Shown: piece after piece, positions 45,575 to 54,811 of the stretch
Layout: every line of letters starts with the position of its first letter
Position numbering within the stretch: position 1 is the first letter of the stretch
NCBI GenBank assembly: GCA_938045585.1
Contig: CALIAU010000011.1
Span: 124,001-188,000, forward strand
DNA length: 64,000 bases
Source of the DNA: an uncultured Saprospiraceae bacterium
GTDB lineage: Bacteria > Bacteroidota > Bacteroidia > Chitinophagales > Saprospiraceae
Direction of reading: 5' to 3'
Notes under the pieces: generated by a model
The model's database searches: none
Told to the model about the DNA's origin: nothing
The model's input: only the letters and a program-made list of their open reading frames with translations
Position numbers and translations under genes: made by a program

Positions 45575-47425
45575 TTATTCTGACAGTAATACATCCATAG
45601 TTTGCTTCGAAACAGAATGATAATTTTGTCTCGCCTTAGCATAGATAGCCTTTGCTGTCTCTAAGTCCTTATTTTCTTTGAGAGCTCTATAGAGAGGAGT
45701 AAGAAATTTACGCCGCCCAACCTGTATTAAAAAACGCTCTATTTCTGGAGTAATATTTTTATAATAACCGTTGTGAATAGATTTTTCATACCAGGCTGCT
45801 GCAATTTCTGAATTCCCAGAATGTGTAAAACTATATTTTGTATCCAATACCTTAAATACATCCATAGGAGCATCCTTATCAATGCTTCTAATAAAATGCA
45901 GCCATTCATGCGTAGTCCAGGCATCTGTTAAGGCATCATCAGGAATTGCTCCTGTTTCTATGAACGCACCCAAAGATTTTTCAACAGAAACAAATTTATC
46001 TGAACGACTAACCGGACAATTCTCAGGCAAACCAGCACCATAAATCCATTCGTCTGTATTAATTTCTATGCCCCTTTCTTCTAGTAGATTTTTAGCAAGA
46101 TAAGATTCAAATTCAGTCGTTGACATAGACTTAAATTTGTTTTCGTTAAAATACTTTTTTAGAAAAGCATCAAAAGTCTCTCTGCCTACCTTAGATTCTA
46201 TCATACGCAAAAAATGCGCACCCTTCTCATAAGCTATATCTGTCATGCCATCATCTGGATTCCTACCAGCTAAGTTTAATTTTAAATGGGTGTCATGAGA
46301 GTGCGCTCCGAGATCCTTAATCTCATGTTCTAAATCTTGATGGCCTAATAAAGACAGCATATCTGCATACTCCTTTCCATATAAAGCTTCCATAATCCTG
46401 TTTTCAAAATACACAGTAAAGCCCTCATTCAACCAGAAATCATCCCAGGTAGCGTTCGTAACTAGATTGCCCGACCAAGAATGTGCAAGCTCATGTGCAA
46501 TAAGTGAGGTGAGAGATCGATCACCTGCAATAATCGTTGGTGTTGCAAACGTAAGCCTTGGGTTTTCCATGCCTCCAAAAGGGAAGCTCGGTGGTAAAAC
46601 AATAACGTCGTATCTATCCCATAAATAGGGACCATATAACTCCTCAGCTAAAACTAGCATTTTTTCCATCTCACCAAATTCATAGACTGACTTTTCAAGC
46701 ATGGATGGTTCAGCATACACACCTGTTCGTGCACCCACTTTCCCAAACTCCAGATTGCCTATAGCAAGTGCAATGAGGTAGGGTGGTATGGCCTGCTTCA
46801 TCTCAAATGTGTACTTACCATTGGGCGCTTTACTTGTGGTGTTGGAAGCACTCATAACTGCCATCAATGCTTCAGGTACTTCTATCTCAGCATTATAGCT
46901 GATGCGAATACCCGGACTATCCTGACATGGAATCCATGTTCGTGTGAGTATCGCCTGGCCTTGAGTAAAAAGAAAAGGATGTGTTTTGTCAGCAGTTTGT
47001 ATTGGGTCTAACCATTGCACGGCTTCGGCATCTGCAGTAGTACTATAGTCTATTGCTATGGATTTACTGTCTGCTGATATGGGTATGTGCAATGCAGAAC
47101 CTTTTATAGGATCATTACCTTTTACGGTATGTTCTACAACTGCGTTATTTACGCGTACACTAGCAATGTCTAAGCCCTTTATATCTAAGATGATTTCATC
47201 CGCATTGTCATGTTGGATGTCATACCGTGCCGTACCAGTCAGGGTTTTAGATTTGAAGTCCGCTTTAAGTGTCAAGTCTAAGTGAGTACATATCGCTTTT
47301 GAAGGTTCTGCAAAACTATGCGTGTCCTTTCTGTCTTTTGAACTGTATTGACTTAGAGGGGTTTCTGGAGCTGTGCTGCACATCATAAAACTGCATGAAA
47401 TGATTAGGAATAAAAAATGTTTCAT
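45575..47425 (-). CDS. M1 family zinc aminopeptidase, leukotriene-A4-hydrolase-like
   Basis: A 616-aa aminopeptidase, lipid-anchored by its signal (candidate Cys11 or Cys16). It has the GGMEN exopeptidase motif at 284-288 and the zinc site HELAH (H311, E312, H315) with E334 of WLNEGF, an exact HEXXH-x18-E. A helical C-terminal domain (~490-616) resembles that of LTA4 hydrolase. It would trim N-terminal residues of extracellular peptides. It lies 15 bp after the dynamin-like gene and 37 bp before S46 on the same strand. The raw overlap with S46 disappears once the S46 start is corrected. Confidence 0.9.
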   Translation of the reverse strand: MKHFLFLIISCSFMMCSTAPETPLSQYSSKDRKDTHSFAEPSKAICTHLDLTLKADFKSKTLTGTARYDIQHDNADEIILDIKGLDIASVRVNNAVVEHTVKGNDPIKGSALHIPISADSKSIAIDYSTTADAEAVQWLDPIQTADKTHPFLFTQGQAILTRTWIPCQDSPGIRISYNAEIEVPEALMAVMSASNTTSKAPNGKYTFEMKQAIPPYLIALAIGNLEFGKVGARTGVYAEPSMLEKSVYEFGEMEKMLVLAEELYGPYLWDRYDVIVLPPSFPFGGMENPRLTFATPTIIAGDRSLTSLIAHELAHSWSGNLVTNATWDDFWLNEGFTVYFENRIMEALYGKEYADMLSLLGHQDLEHEIKDLGAHSHDTHLKLNLAGRNPDDGMTDIAYEKGAHFLRMIESKVGRETFDAFLKKYFNENKFKSMSTTEFESYLAKNLLEERGIEINTDEWIYGAGLPENCPVSRSDKFVSVEKSLGAFIETGAIPDDALTDAWTTHEWLHFIRSIDKDAPMDVFKVLDTKYSFTHSGNSEIAAAWYEKSIHNGYYKNITPEIERFLIQVGRRKFLTPLYRALKENKDLETAKAIYAKARQNYHSVSKQTMDVLLSE

Positions 47426-47440
47426 ATTCTTGTTATGCTA

Positions 47441-49162
47441 TTATTGTAACTGGGAAAGAAAGCTGTCAAGATCAGATCTGCCATTTTTCAATTCCATTTT
47501 AATTTCTTCGTAAGATCGTTCCAAAGATTCAATCGCTTCTTTTTCTTCATTCAGATGTTTGTCAAACTCAAAGAAATTATCTTCTATACGTTGACGGATT
47601 CTTCCGGTATATGATTTAAGCTTTTCAGGAACCTCCTGTTCTAATTTGCTTCGCCCTTTATCAATTTCGTCATCAAAATTCTTAAGAATTTTTTTCCGTT
47701 TTATACCCACCGTTACACCAGCAAAGACAAGACCTATAGTAGTAAGGATACCACCTGTAATGTCAAAAACTGCACCCTGCAATACAGTTGTCAGCGCACC
47801 AGCAATAGCAATGCCACCACCTGCGACAAGGCTAGGTGCAAGACGACTATCTTCTTTTAATAACTCCTCTTGATAAAAATTCTCAGCACGCTTAAGGAAA
47901 TTTGAAAATGCCTTTTGTAAATCAATCAATACATTCGCTCTCTTTTCTGCTATATTTGAAAATATCTCGTGGTTATCCTTTAGAATAGTTTGGCTATCCT
48001 TGATTTTTACATCCACCAGCTTACCCATGTATTGTATACTCTCTGCAATGTCCACAACACCATCATTCAGTTTGTCTTTCAGCGAAGTATTTAATTGTAG
48101 CTCCAGATCTTTAACAAGATTTTCTAAGTATTCCTTTGGAGATTTTTCAAAACCAAACATCGAACTAAATGATCGTTTGATCATTGTGAAAAACGAAATT
48201 CCATTTCTGAGTTCTTCTTGTTTTTGACCTGTAATTTTATTGTACGTAGCTACCAGGTTTTCTACGAGGATGTTTATTTGACGTTCTGTTTTTTCTTGTT
48301 GATTGGTAAGTGTATTTCGTATCTCATCTCTAAAAGTAACATCCGCTTCATATTGCATTCGACGTATTAACAGTCCATCATAGATCTTTTCATTGATATT
48401 ATAACTTGTATCATTAATATTGATAAGCTTGAGAATAGGTGCCCTGCCTCCCGTGATATTTGCATCAATATATTCTCGCACAGGAAGATAACCACTTTCT
48501 TCCCGTTTACCTTCTTGCTCCATCTTAGCAGACACATCAAAAACATGGATGTCAGTCATTCCTTTCTTTTCTGCATACTCCCTCACACCAGCGATATTAG
48601 TAATCAGATCATCTGGCTCCATTAAATCTTTTTGCTGCAGAATAAAGATGATTTTCTTATGCCATTCTTCCTTTATGAAATCAAAAAATTCCCAAGCAGA
48701 TTGTCGATATGGATTTTTTGATTCAAACACAAAAATGATAAGATCAGAAGCAGGAATAAAACGTTCAGTAATTTCTTGATGATGATCTATAATTGTATTC
48801 GTCCCAGGTGTATCCACTATCGCAATATCTCTCAGTTTTTCTTCAGGGAAAGTAATGCGCTTTATATATTCATTAATCCATTCCTCCGTGTGCGTCTCCC
48901 CATATACGATTTGTTGAATAGTATCCGTCATAGGGGAGGGTGCAACCTTACATATATCTTGCTTCGTATTCAGTAAGGCATTTATAAAACTAGATTTTCC
49001 AGCCTTCACCTCACCGACAATGACAAACATAAAAGGATCATGTATCCTATCCCGCAGGTCTATTAAAGTAGAATTTAGATTTTTATGATCTATCTGTGAC
49101 GTAAGTTGATATAACTTATCTACAGATGCCTGCAAACCTTCTTTGTATGTGCTATGTTCCAT
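47441..49162 (-). CDS. Bacterial dynamin-like GTPase
   Basis: A 573-aa large GTPase that would bind and remodel membranes. G1 is GEVKAGKSS (50-58), G3 is DTPG (117-120) and G4 is QKDL (177-180). Long coiled segments follow, as in dynamin stalks (~250-430). A hydrophobic paddle-like pair at ~440-480 (AGGGIAIAGALTTVL, IGLVFAGVTVGIKRKK) should insert into membrane, and the C-terminus is helical. Length and layout match BDLP proteins. It is first in an operon with M1 and S46 peptidases, an unusual partner set. The operon has no second dynamin gene, although BDLPs often occur in pairs. Confidence 0.85.
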   Translation of the reverse strand: MEHSTYKEGLQASVDKLYQLTSQIDHKNLNSTLIDLRDRIHDPFMFVIVGEVKAGKSSFINALLNTKQDICKVAPSPMTDTIQQIVYGETHTEEWINEYIKRITFPEEKLRDIAIVDTPGTNTIIDHHQEITERFIPASDLIIFVFESKNPYRQSAWEFFDFIKEEWHKKIIFILQQKDLMEPDDLITNIAGVREYAEKKGMTDIHVFDVSAKMEQEGKREESGYLPVREYIDANITGGRAPILKLININDTSYNINEKIYDGLLIRRMQYEADVTFRDEIRNTLTNQQEKTERQINILVENLVATYNKITGQKQEELRNGISFFTMIKRSFSSMFGFEKSPKEYLENLVKDLELQLNTSLKDKLNDGVVDIAESIQYMGKLVDVKIKDSQTILKDNHEIFSNIAEKRANVLIDLQKAFSNFLKRAENFYQEELLKEDSRLAPSLVAGGGIAIAGALTTVLQGAVFDITGGILTTIGLVFAGVTVGIKRKKILKNFDDEIDKGRSKLEQEVPEKLKSYTGRIRQRIEDNFFEFDKHLNEEKEAIESLERSYEEIKMELKNGRSDLDSFLSQLQ

Positions 49163-49248
49163 CAGCGTATTTCAGCCCAAATATAAGGTTTAGACAGTAT
49201 AGCAAAGCAATCTTAAGATTCTAAATAGAGGGATTATTTATAGCTGTG

Positions 49249-49396
49249 TTTTGGGCGTAACCCTCATAATACCTGCGTATTATAAGGGTCGCTCCCTTAT
49301 AAACCTGACTGCTTTCGCATTCAGGCAGGCTCCACATGCGTTCGGTCCCTACGGGACTCTCGCTTAAGCGAGACCTTCCAGGCAGCTTACGCAGAA
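49249..49396. repeat. Structured GC-rich intergenic element, copy 2
   Basis: Same block order as the 23894 element. Blocks are TTTTGGGCGT, a long hairpin CCCTCATAATAC/GTATTATAAGGG (49261-49288), GGGTCG, CCCTTA, a hairpin CCTGACTG/CAGGCAGG, ACATGCGTTCGGTCC, GTCCC-TAC-GGGAC (49345-49357), the palindrome CTCGCTTAAGCGAG (49359-49372), TTCCAG and a terminal TACGCAG. Stem sequences differ from copy 1 but keep pairing, which suggests selection on structure. It lies between the dynamin-like and WbqC genes. Confidence 0.6.
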
Positions 49397-49439
49397 AATA
49401 CTACTGAGCTATCTAGCTTATAATTAGAAATTTGAATCT

Positions 49440-50084
49440 TTAGAAACTAAAAACCTGTCTGTTTAAATGGAATATAGATTCGGGCCCACAGCAGAAAAGC
49501 AGGTCTAGTATGGACAAATTTGGAATAAAACCCTTTTTATCCTCAAATACCTGATTGTATCTTAAGCCGTCCAACGTTCTTGAGCGCATTTGGACATAGT
49601 TATCACTATTGGAATCTCTAAAATCATATGTATAATCTGTATGATATACATCCGTATACTGAATCTTAGCTTCTATAGACAAACAAGAACATACATACGA
49701 ACAAAGCGCTTGATTCAGATCCCATAAGAAAGAATGACGCGCAAAAAGGATGTCTCGTATCCCATCAACATAGTATTCAAAGAAAGGAGATTTACCATAA
49801 TAACTTTGTAAAGCCTGCATGTGGTTCTTTGGCCAATTTTCATCATAAGAAATCTGTACTGCGCGCATAGGAAGCTGCGCATTTTTACCCTTCATTAATG
49901 GTACAGACAAAACAGCTACACCCTGTGGACTTAGTATATACAAACGATTCCTAAATGTACGTTTTTGATAATGCTCATTCTGCTCAATAAAACAATAGCC
50001 TAAGTGAAATAGTCCGGAATAAAATTCAATTCCTCCAAAGTATTGACTTGAAAAAACCGGAAAATTCTGTTTTGTTGAACTCAT
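49440..50084 (-). CDS. WbqC family protein
   Basis: A 214-aa cytosolic protein of the WbqC-like family, found in surface-polysaccharide and flagellin/LPS sugar loci and thought to act on nucleotide-linked sugars. Recognisable parts are SSQYFGGIEFYSGL, EHYQKRTFRNRLYILSPQG, VLSVPLMKGKN and the late LSILDLLFCCGPES. Length is normal. No polysaccharide genes sit next to it here, although a glycosyltransferase lies 3 kb away. The exact reaction is unknown. Confidence 0.85.
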   Translation of the reverse strand: MSSTKQNFPVFSSQYFGGIEFYSGLFHLGYCFIEQNEHYQKRTFRNRLYILSPQGVAVLSVPLMKGKNAQLPMRAVQISYDENWPKNHMQALQSYYGKSPFFEYYVDGIRDILFARHSFLWDLNQALCSYVCSCLSIEAKIQYTDVYHTDYTYDFRDSNSDNYVQMRSRTLDGLRYNQVFEDKKGFIPNLSILDLLFCCGPESIFHLNRQVFSF

Positions 50085-50818
50085 CTTAGGATGAAAATTA
50101 GTCTTTTGATTTATATTTTAATAAAATATTTTTCCAATTCAATACGCCTTGCTCGTATAGACATATTTTTTTTGTCAGCTATTAGCAAATTGAATTTGTT
50201 TTATATTTTAATTTTCTATTGCTAAACAGATGTATACTATATGCATTGTACACTTTTTGTAGATAGTTTGTCATATTTTTAAAATTTCAAAATAGGGTTT
50301 ACATATATAAATTTATTTAATATATATTTAATTATTCATCAACCGCATGTATTGTTAAAAAAGTAATATTAAGTCCTTAGATCAGTCATAAATTATTGCA
50401 ATTTCCAATTTTATTTTCTACAAAAATCAATTTGTCAACTGATTTACATTCCGAGTTGAGACTAGAAAGTTCCACCTTTCGCAGCGTTATTTTTTGTCGT
50501 AGGTTTGAATTGTATTTCGAACATAACCACATTTAGGACACCCTCACCATAACAACTTAACACCGCACACCACTTAACAAGAGTATAGCAACTCTTACAC
50601 ACAAACTCCTTTAAAATTAAAGTTCCGAGAGGGACATTACATTTCACCTTTACCTGACTGGATTAAGTCAACCCTACATAAATACTTTTAAATGTTAGTC
50701 TTCTGTTATCCAAAAACCGGAAGATATAACCCAAAATCGATTGTATGCTAAATCGTATCCCGTGAGAAGATATGATTTGGCGAATGAAACTTGATTTATA
50801 ACATTTAAACATTAGGTA
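50085..50818. other. 734-bp AT-rich intergenic region
   Basis: Apart from the broken zinc-ribbon sequence annotated separately (50487-50647), no gene is seen. Short open frames on the minus strand at 50663-50860 overlap the metzincin start and are not credible. A TTTG / 19-nt / TAACATTT string at 50776-50806 is a weak candidate promoter for the metzincin gene. Confidence 0.35.
50487..50647 (-). pseudogene. Probable broken small zinc-ribbon gene
   Basis: From ATG 50647 a frame reads MKCNVPLGTLILKEF, then VCKSCYTLVK with a CxxC. In another frame of the same strand, GCPKCGYVRNTIQTYDKK ends at TAA 50487-50489; CPKCG is a typical second zinc-ribbon knuckle. Between them the second frame carries TGA and TAA stops, so both halves cannot be one chain without a frameshift and a stop change. 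This looks like a decayed two-knuckle zinc-ribbon protein. A sequencing error is also possible. Confidence 0.35.
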
Positions 50819-52885
50819 ATGAAACGTTTGAAACTTGGATTTTTTCTCACCCTTATACATGCCACATTATTCGCTCAAACTTTCCAGATGGAAAAGCAGG
50901 AGTTCAGATCTTCTGGAGTAACTGAATTTATTAGTGAATATGAAATTTACAATCTTGACTTACAATCGCTAAGTAGGTCGTTAACACAAACAAATGGATC
51001 AGATATTGCGCTAATATCTGATGACTTTTCACTAGAAATGCAACTAGTAACAAATGATCTCTTAGGAGAAGATTTCAAAATACGCGCTCTAAGAGCAAGC
51101 GGTGAAGAAATTCTATCATACAATGATCAGCATACCTACATTGCATATCTAGAGAATGATCCATCTATTGGCTATAGATTCTTTGTATCTGATAATTTCA
51201 TACAGGGTAAGTTTTCTAGCAAAGGAAAAACATATCGCATTGAATCTATTAACAATTACGAAAAAGGAATAGATAGAAATACAGTTGTAATTTATGATGT
51301 AGAGAACAGAAAAGATAATGATGCAAGTGGGTGGTGTGAAGATATTCATGAAGGAGAGCATGACCACGATGATCATAATGAATCGCAGCATGGAGAAATT
51401 ACAACTACAAATAGAAGTATGGGCTGTGTTTCATTAGGAGTTTCCGTGGCAATGGACTATCTCATGTTTGTTGATCAAGGAGAAACTTTAGAAGGAGCAA
51501 TGCAGTTCGCTATTTCAGTATTGAATGATGTAGAAGGTGATTTTGATACACAGTTTGATGACCAAGTTGAATTTTATATTTCAGAGCTATTAGTATCCTG
51601 CTGCGAAGATTGTGATCCTTGGTCATCTACAGTAAACATTTTTGAATTCTATCAGTCTTTCCGCGACTGGGCAATGTATGATTCTGGATTTGATAACGCT
51701 TACAATTTTGCTACAATTTGGACAGATAGAGTTTTTGATACTGGAGCAGTAGGTGTAGCTAGTTCAAATGGAGTGTGTAACTTAAATAAATACAATGCAG
51801 TTAGGAAGTTTTCCACTAATCCTGACAAATTAAGAGTAATGCTTTCGCACGAGATTGGACACGGTTTTGGAGCAAATCATAACTATACACAGGGTGGAGA
51901 TTGTTCGCCTCCAGGAAGAGATAGAATGATAATGGATCCTACTGTGAATCCTGCAGCTGTTACTTGGTCTACGGGAGAAGAGGTTTGCGCAATTAATAGT
52001 GTAGCAACAATTAATAACAAAATTGCAAGCTCAGATTGCTTTGTTTCTTGCGGAGCGAATCCTTGTGATGTCGTAATGAATCTTGTAGTCACTAGTCAGT
52101 TTTCTAACTATGCAGAAGTAAGCTGGGAAGGATCAGCAGGAGAATACCAAATTATGCTTCGAGAAGAGGTTACAGAAACATTATTATTAGATGAAACGAT
52201 AACTGGGGACCCTACAATAGCATTTGATGCAGATCTCTTAGAAGCTTTGACTAACTATGTTGTGATTGTAAGATCTGTTTGTGGAACGGATGCCAGTGAT
52301 TATAAATCAGCTTTGTTCAGAACGACGGATTTAGAATTTTTTCTACCTATTGAATTATTAAGCTTTACTGGAAAAGAAAGAGAAGGAATGGTCACACTTG
52401 ACTGGTCCACGGCATCAGAAATAAATAATGAATATTTTGAAATACTGAGATCAAATGATGGCATGTATTATGAACCAATAGCTAAAGTAATGTCAAAAGC
52501 TAACAGTAGTACAAAACAAAATTATACCCTATTAGATAAAGAACCTTTTGCTGGCACCAATTATTACAAACTAGTACAATATGACTACGATGGGAATTAT
52601 GAAGAATTCCAAGCTATAGTTGTTAACAACACATCAGGAGATAGAGAATTTGCTTTAAGCTTAAATAGTCAAACTGAAACGGAAGTTTCACTACATGTGA
52701 CTGATGATGAAGCATCTGATGTAAACCTTATTATCTACGATTCAAATGGAAGAATAGTCAACAATACCCGAGGTAGTGTGAATGAAACCTACACAATTGA
52801 TACCTCACATCTAAACACTGGAATTTACTTTGCAGCAGCAAGAACAAAGGACAGTGTGGAGACTATTAAATTTTTGAAATACTAA
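50819..52885 (+). CDS. T9SS-secreted metzincin (reprolysin-like) metalloprotease
   Basis: A 688-aa secreted zinc protease. It has a signal peptide (1-19, cleavage after LFA-Q), a propeptide-like region (~20-195) with a His/Asp-rich stretch (HEGEHDHDDHNES), then a catalytic domain. The domain shows the metzincin motif HEIGHGFGANH (from residue ~344) and a downstream Met-turn (DRMIMDP). Four or more Cys suggest disulfides. An FN3-like module (~420-505), a stalk (LPIELLSFTGKE, LDWSTASEINNEYF) and a type A sorting tail (YDSNGR, TGIYFAA, TIKFLKY) follow. It would degrade extracellular protein. Single gene ending at a long hairpin terminator. Confidence 0.9.
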   Translation: MKRLKLGFFLTLIHATLFAQTFQMEKQEFRSSGVTEFISEYEIYNLDLQSLSRSLTQTNGSDIALISDDFSLEMQLVTNDLLGEDFKIRALRASGEEILSYNDQHTYIAYLENDPSIGYRFFVSDNFIQGKFSSKGKTYRIESINNYEKGIDRNTVVIYDVENRKDNDASGWCEDIHEGEHDHDDHNESQHGEITTTNRSMGCVSLGVSVAMDYLMFVDQGETLEGAMQFAISVLNDVEGDFDTQFDDQVEFYISELLVSCCEDCDPWSSTVNIFEFYQSFRDWAMYDSGFDNAYNFATIWTDRVFDTGAVGVASSNGVCNLNKYNAVRKFSTNPDKLRVMLSHEIGHGFGANHNYTQGGDCSPPGRDRMIMDPTVNPAAVTWSTGEEVCAINSVATINNKIASSDCFVSCGANPCDVVMNLVVTSQFSNYAEVSWEGSAGEYQIMLREEVTETLLLDETITGDPTIAFDADLLEALTNYVVIVRSVCGTDASDYKSALFRTTDLEFFLPIELLSFTGKEREGMVTLDWSTASEINNEYFEILRSNDGMYYEPIAKVMSKANSSTKQNYTLLDKEPFAGTNYYKLVQYDYDGNYEEFQAIVVNNTSGDREFALSLNSQTETEVSLHVTDDEASDVNLIIYDSNGRIVNNTRGSVNETYTIDTSHLNTGIYFAAARTKDSVETIKFLKY

Positions 52886-52909
52886 GATATAGTATCATTA
52901 CCTGTATTT

Positions 52910-52960
52910 GGGCTTATTCATCACTTATTGAGAAATAGTGATGTTTAAGCCTACTTTTTT
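52910..52960 (+). terminator. Terminator of the metzincin gene
   Basis: Long interrupted stem (GGCTTA...CATCACT with AGTGATG...TAAGCC) followed by six T. It ends 9-15 bp before the possible GTG starts of the glycosyltransferase. Confidence 0.65.
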
Positions 52961-52974
52961 AGCATTTTGTGCTC

Positions 52975-54225
52975 GTGAAAAGTTTTGAAAAATATCTTGA
53001 ACAGCACGCAGTACGCAAGGGAATCATTACCAGCTCAATACCAGATAATGATCTTGAACTTATAATTGTAATACCGGCTTGCAACGAAAAGGAAAATTTA
53101 CAGCAATGTCTAGCGTCACTAGAAAAAGCTGTAGCTATTCCGGCAAGTATTGAGGTTTTAATTATTCTCAATGATGGGATGAAACCCACCGAAAAAATTA
53201 CAAACAATAATCAAGAATCTTATCGCTTAATCAAGGATTATCCTATTCCCAATAATCCAAAACTAAAGATTCTTCCTGTCTATGTGGACATTTCAAATGA
53301 CAAAAAACCTGGCGTAGGTTTAGCGAGAAAAATTGGAATGGATGAAGCAGTCAGGAGGTTTCTTTTTTTATCTAAAGATGGTATTATAGTATGTTTTGAT
53401 GCGGATTGCACAGTAGACAGAAATTATTTTGTATGCATTAGGAATGGGTTTAAAAGACACCCAAACTACTTAGCAGCAAGTATCTATTTTGAACATACTT
53501 ATAATTACAATAAAGCAAGTATTATCCAATATGAATCCCATCTTCGATACTTTATTGAAATGCAAAGGAAAATTAATTTACCCTTTGCGATACAAACAAT
53601 CGGAAGCAGCATGGCAGTAACAGCAAAAGGATATTGTAAGTATGGAGGAATGAATACAAAGCAAGCAGGCGAAGATTTCTATTTTCTACAAAAATTTATT
53701 TCTAACAATACCTGTTTTGAAATTAATGACACAACGGTGTATCCGAGTGACAGAGGCTCACAAAGAGTTCCCTTTGGAACAGGTAGGGCAGTAAATAAAC
53801 TAGAAGAAAGTCAATTAGAACTGAAAACCTATCACCCGGATAACTTTTACCTCATATATGATTTTATTCAACTTGTATTTAAACACCACGGTTCTGATAA
53901 CTTTACTCCAGAACAATTTCAAAGTTTAAATAGGGGCCTCATAGATTTTTTGGAAAAAAATGATTTCTTAAAAGCCCTAAACCAGACAAAGAGGAATACG
54001 TCCTCAATAGAATCGTTTCAAAAAAGATTTTTCCAATGGTTTAATGCATTTAAGCTAATGAAATGCCTACATAGTTTGCGTGATTCTGCATATCCTGATA
54101 TTGAGATATCAAAAGCTTTAGAGTTATACTTCGGTCCCTCATTAGAAGCAGAAACTAAAGACTCAGAAGAAATGCTTGAAGTCCTGAGAGAGAATGCAAA
54201 AAATAGTCCGCAATTCATTAAATAA
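52975..54225 (+). CDS. Family 2-like glycosyltransferase
   Basis: A ~416-aa GT-A fold glycosyltransferase. It has LIIVIPACNEKENL (residues ~30-43), a GVGLARKIGMDEA segment, VCFDADCTVD as the D-x-D metal/nucleotide site, and a late GEDFYFLQKF acceptor-side motif. No membrane helix. Start codons are GTG at 52969 or 52975; no ATG is available nearby, and 52975 (VKSFEKYL) is preferred. The acceptor and sugar are unknown. It lies directly downstream of the metzincin terminator and is convergent with miaE (1-bp gap between stops). The nearest related function is WbqC at 49440. Confidence 0.8.
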   Translation: MKSFEKYLEQHAVRKGIITSSIPDNDLELIIVIPACNEKENLQQCLASLEKAVAIPASIEVLIILNDGMKPTEKITNNNQESYRLIKDYPIPNNPKLKILPVYVDISNDKKPGVGLARKIGMDEAVRRFLFLSKDGIIVCFDADCTVDRNYFVCIRNGFKRHPNYLAASIYFEHTYNYNKASIIQYESHLRYFIEMQRKINLPFAIQTIGSSMAVTAKGYCKYGGMNTKQAGEDFYFLQKFISNNTCFEINDTTVYPSDRGSQRVPFGTGRAVNKLEESQLELKTYHPDNFYLIYDFIQLVFKHHGSDNFTPEQFQSLNRGLIDFLEKNDFLKALNQTKRNTSSIESFQKRFFQWFNAFKLMKCLHSLRDSAYPDIEISKALELYFGPSLEAETKDSEEMLEVLRENAKNSPQFIK

Positions 54226-54226
54226 A

Positions 54227-54811
54227 TTAATGCAATGCGGCTCTAATTTCAAGTCCTTCAAGAATTTCAGCTTCATGCTTTACCCACCAACGCAATCTAT
54301 CATAGACCTGCTCTTTGGGGAAGTAATTAAGCGCCATTTTTACGAAAATGTGTCCATGTTTTGCCTCAGACACCCATAGCATTTTATAAAACTTTTGTAA
54401 TTCTTCCTCTGTTTGTGCCTCTGCAACCATTTTAAATCGTTCTGCACCTCGAGTCTCCACCACGGAAGCAATTAATAGCCTATCCAGAAAGCGCTCTTCT
54501 CGTCCTGAATGACATAATTTTAACAAGGCCTTTAGATAGGGATCCTCACCAATAGAATGACGCAGAGGTACACCCCGCGCTTCCATCAGGTCATATACCA
54601 TTTTGAAGTGCTCTAATTCTTCAATGCCTGTATCAATAAGCTCAGGAATAATTTCTGTTCTGTCCGGATATTTTGCAACAAAGCTCATTGCCATGGCAGA
54701 TGCCTTTCGTTCACAATCACAATGATCTTGCAGAAAACTATCGAAATCTGCCATGACGGCATCTATCCATTCTTGCTTGCTTGGCACAGCAAGGTCTAGA
54801 TTTAATTTCAC
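54227..54811 (-). CDS. miaE: tRNA-(ms2io6A37) hydroxylase MiaE
   Basis: A 194-aa di-iron monooxygenase that hydroxylates the modified base at position 37 of tRNAs reading U-starting codons. Ferritin-like helices carry the ligands: DTGIEELEHFKMVYDLME, SVVETRGAERFKMV and WVSEAKHGHIFVKMA (E-x-x-H pairs). Length is normal. The start is GTG at 54811, overlapping the TGA of the 42-aa gene by 4 bp (GTGA), so translation is coupled. No competing ATG exists. Confidence 0.9.
   Translation of the reverse strand: MKLNLDLAVPSKQEWIDAVMADFDSFLQDHCDCERKASAMAMSFVAKYPDRTEIIPELIDTGIEELEHFKMVYDLMEARGVPLRHSIGEDPYLKALLKLCHSGREERFLDRLLIASVVETRGAERFKMVAEAQTEEELQKFYKMLWVSEAKHGHIFVKMALNYFPKEQVYDRLRWWVKHEAEILEGLEIRAALH

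Noticed and set aside
45538-45642. Upstream extension of the S46 peptidase frame to 45642.
   Set aside because: It would overlap the M1 gene by 68 bp and would place the signal peptide 35 residues inside the protein.
50663-50860. 65-codon minus-strand frame upstream of the metzincin gene.
   Set aside because: It overlaps the metzincin start on the other strand and reads as random AT-rich sequence.
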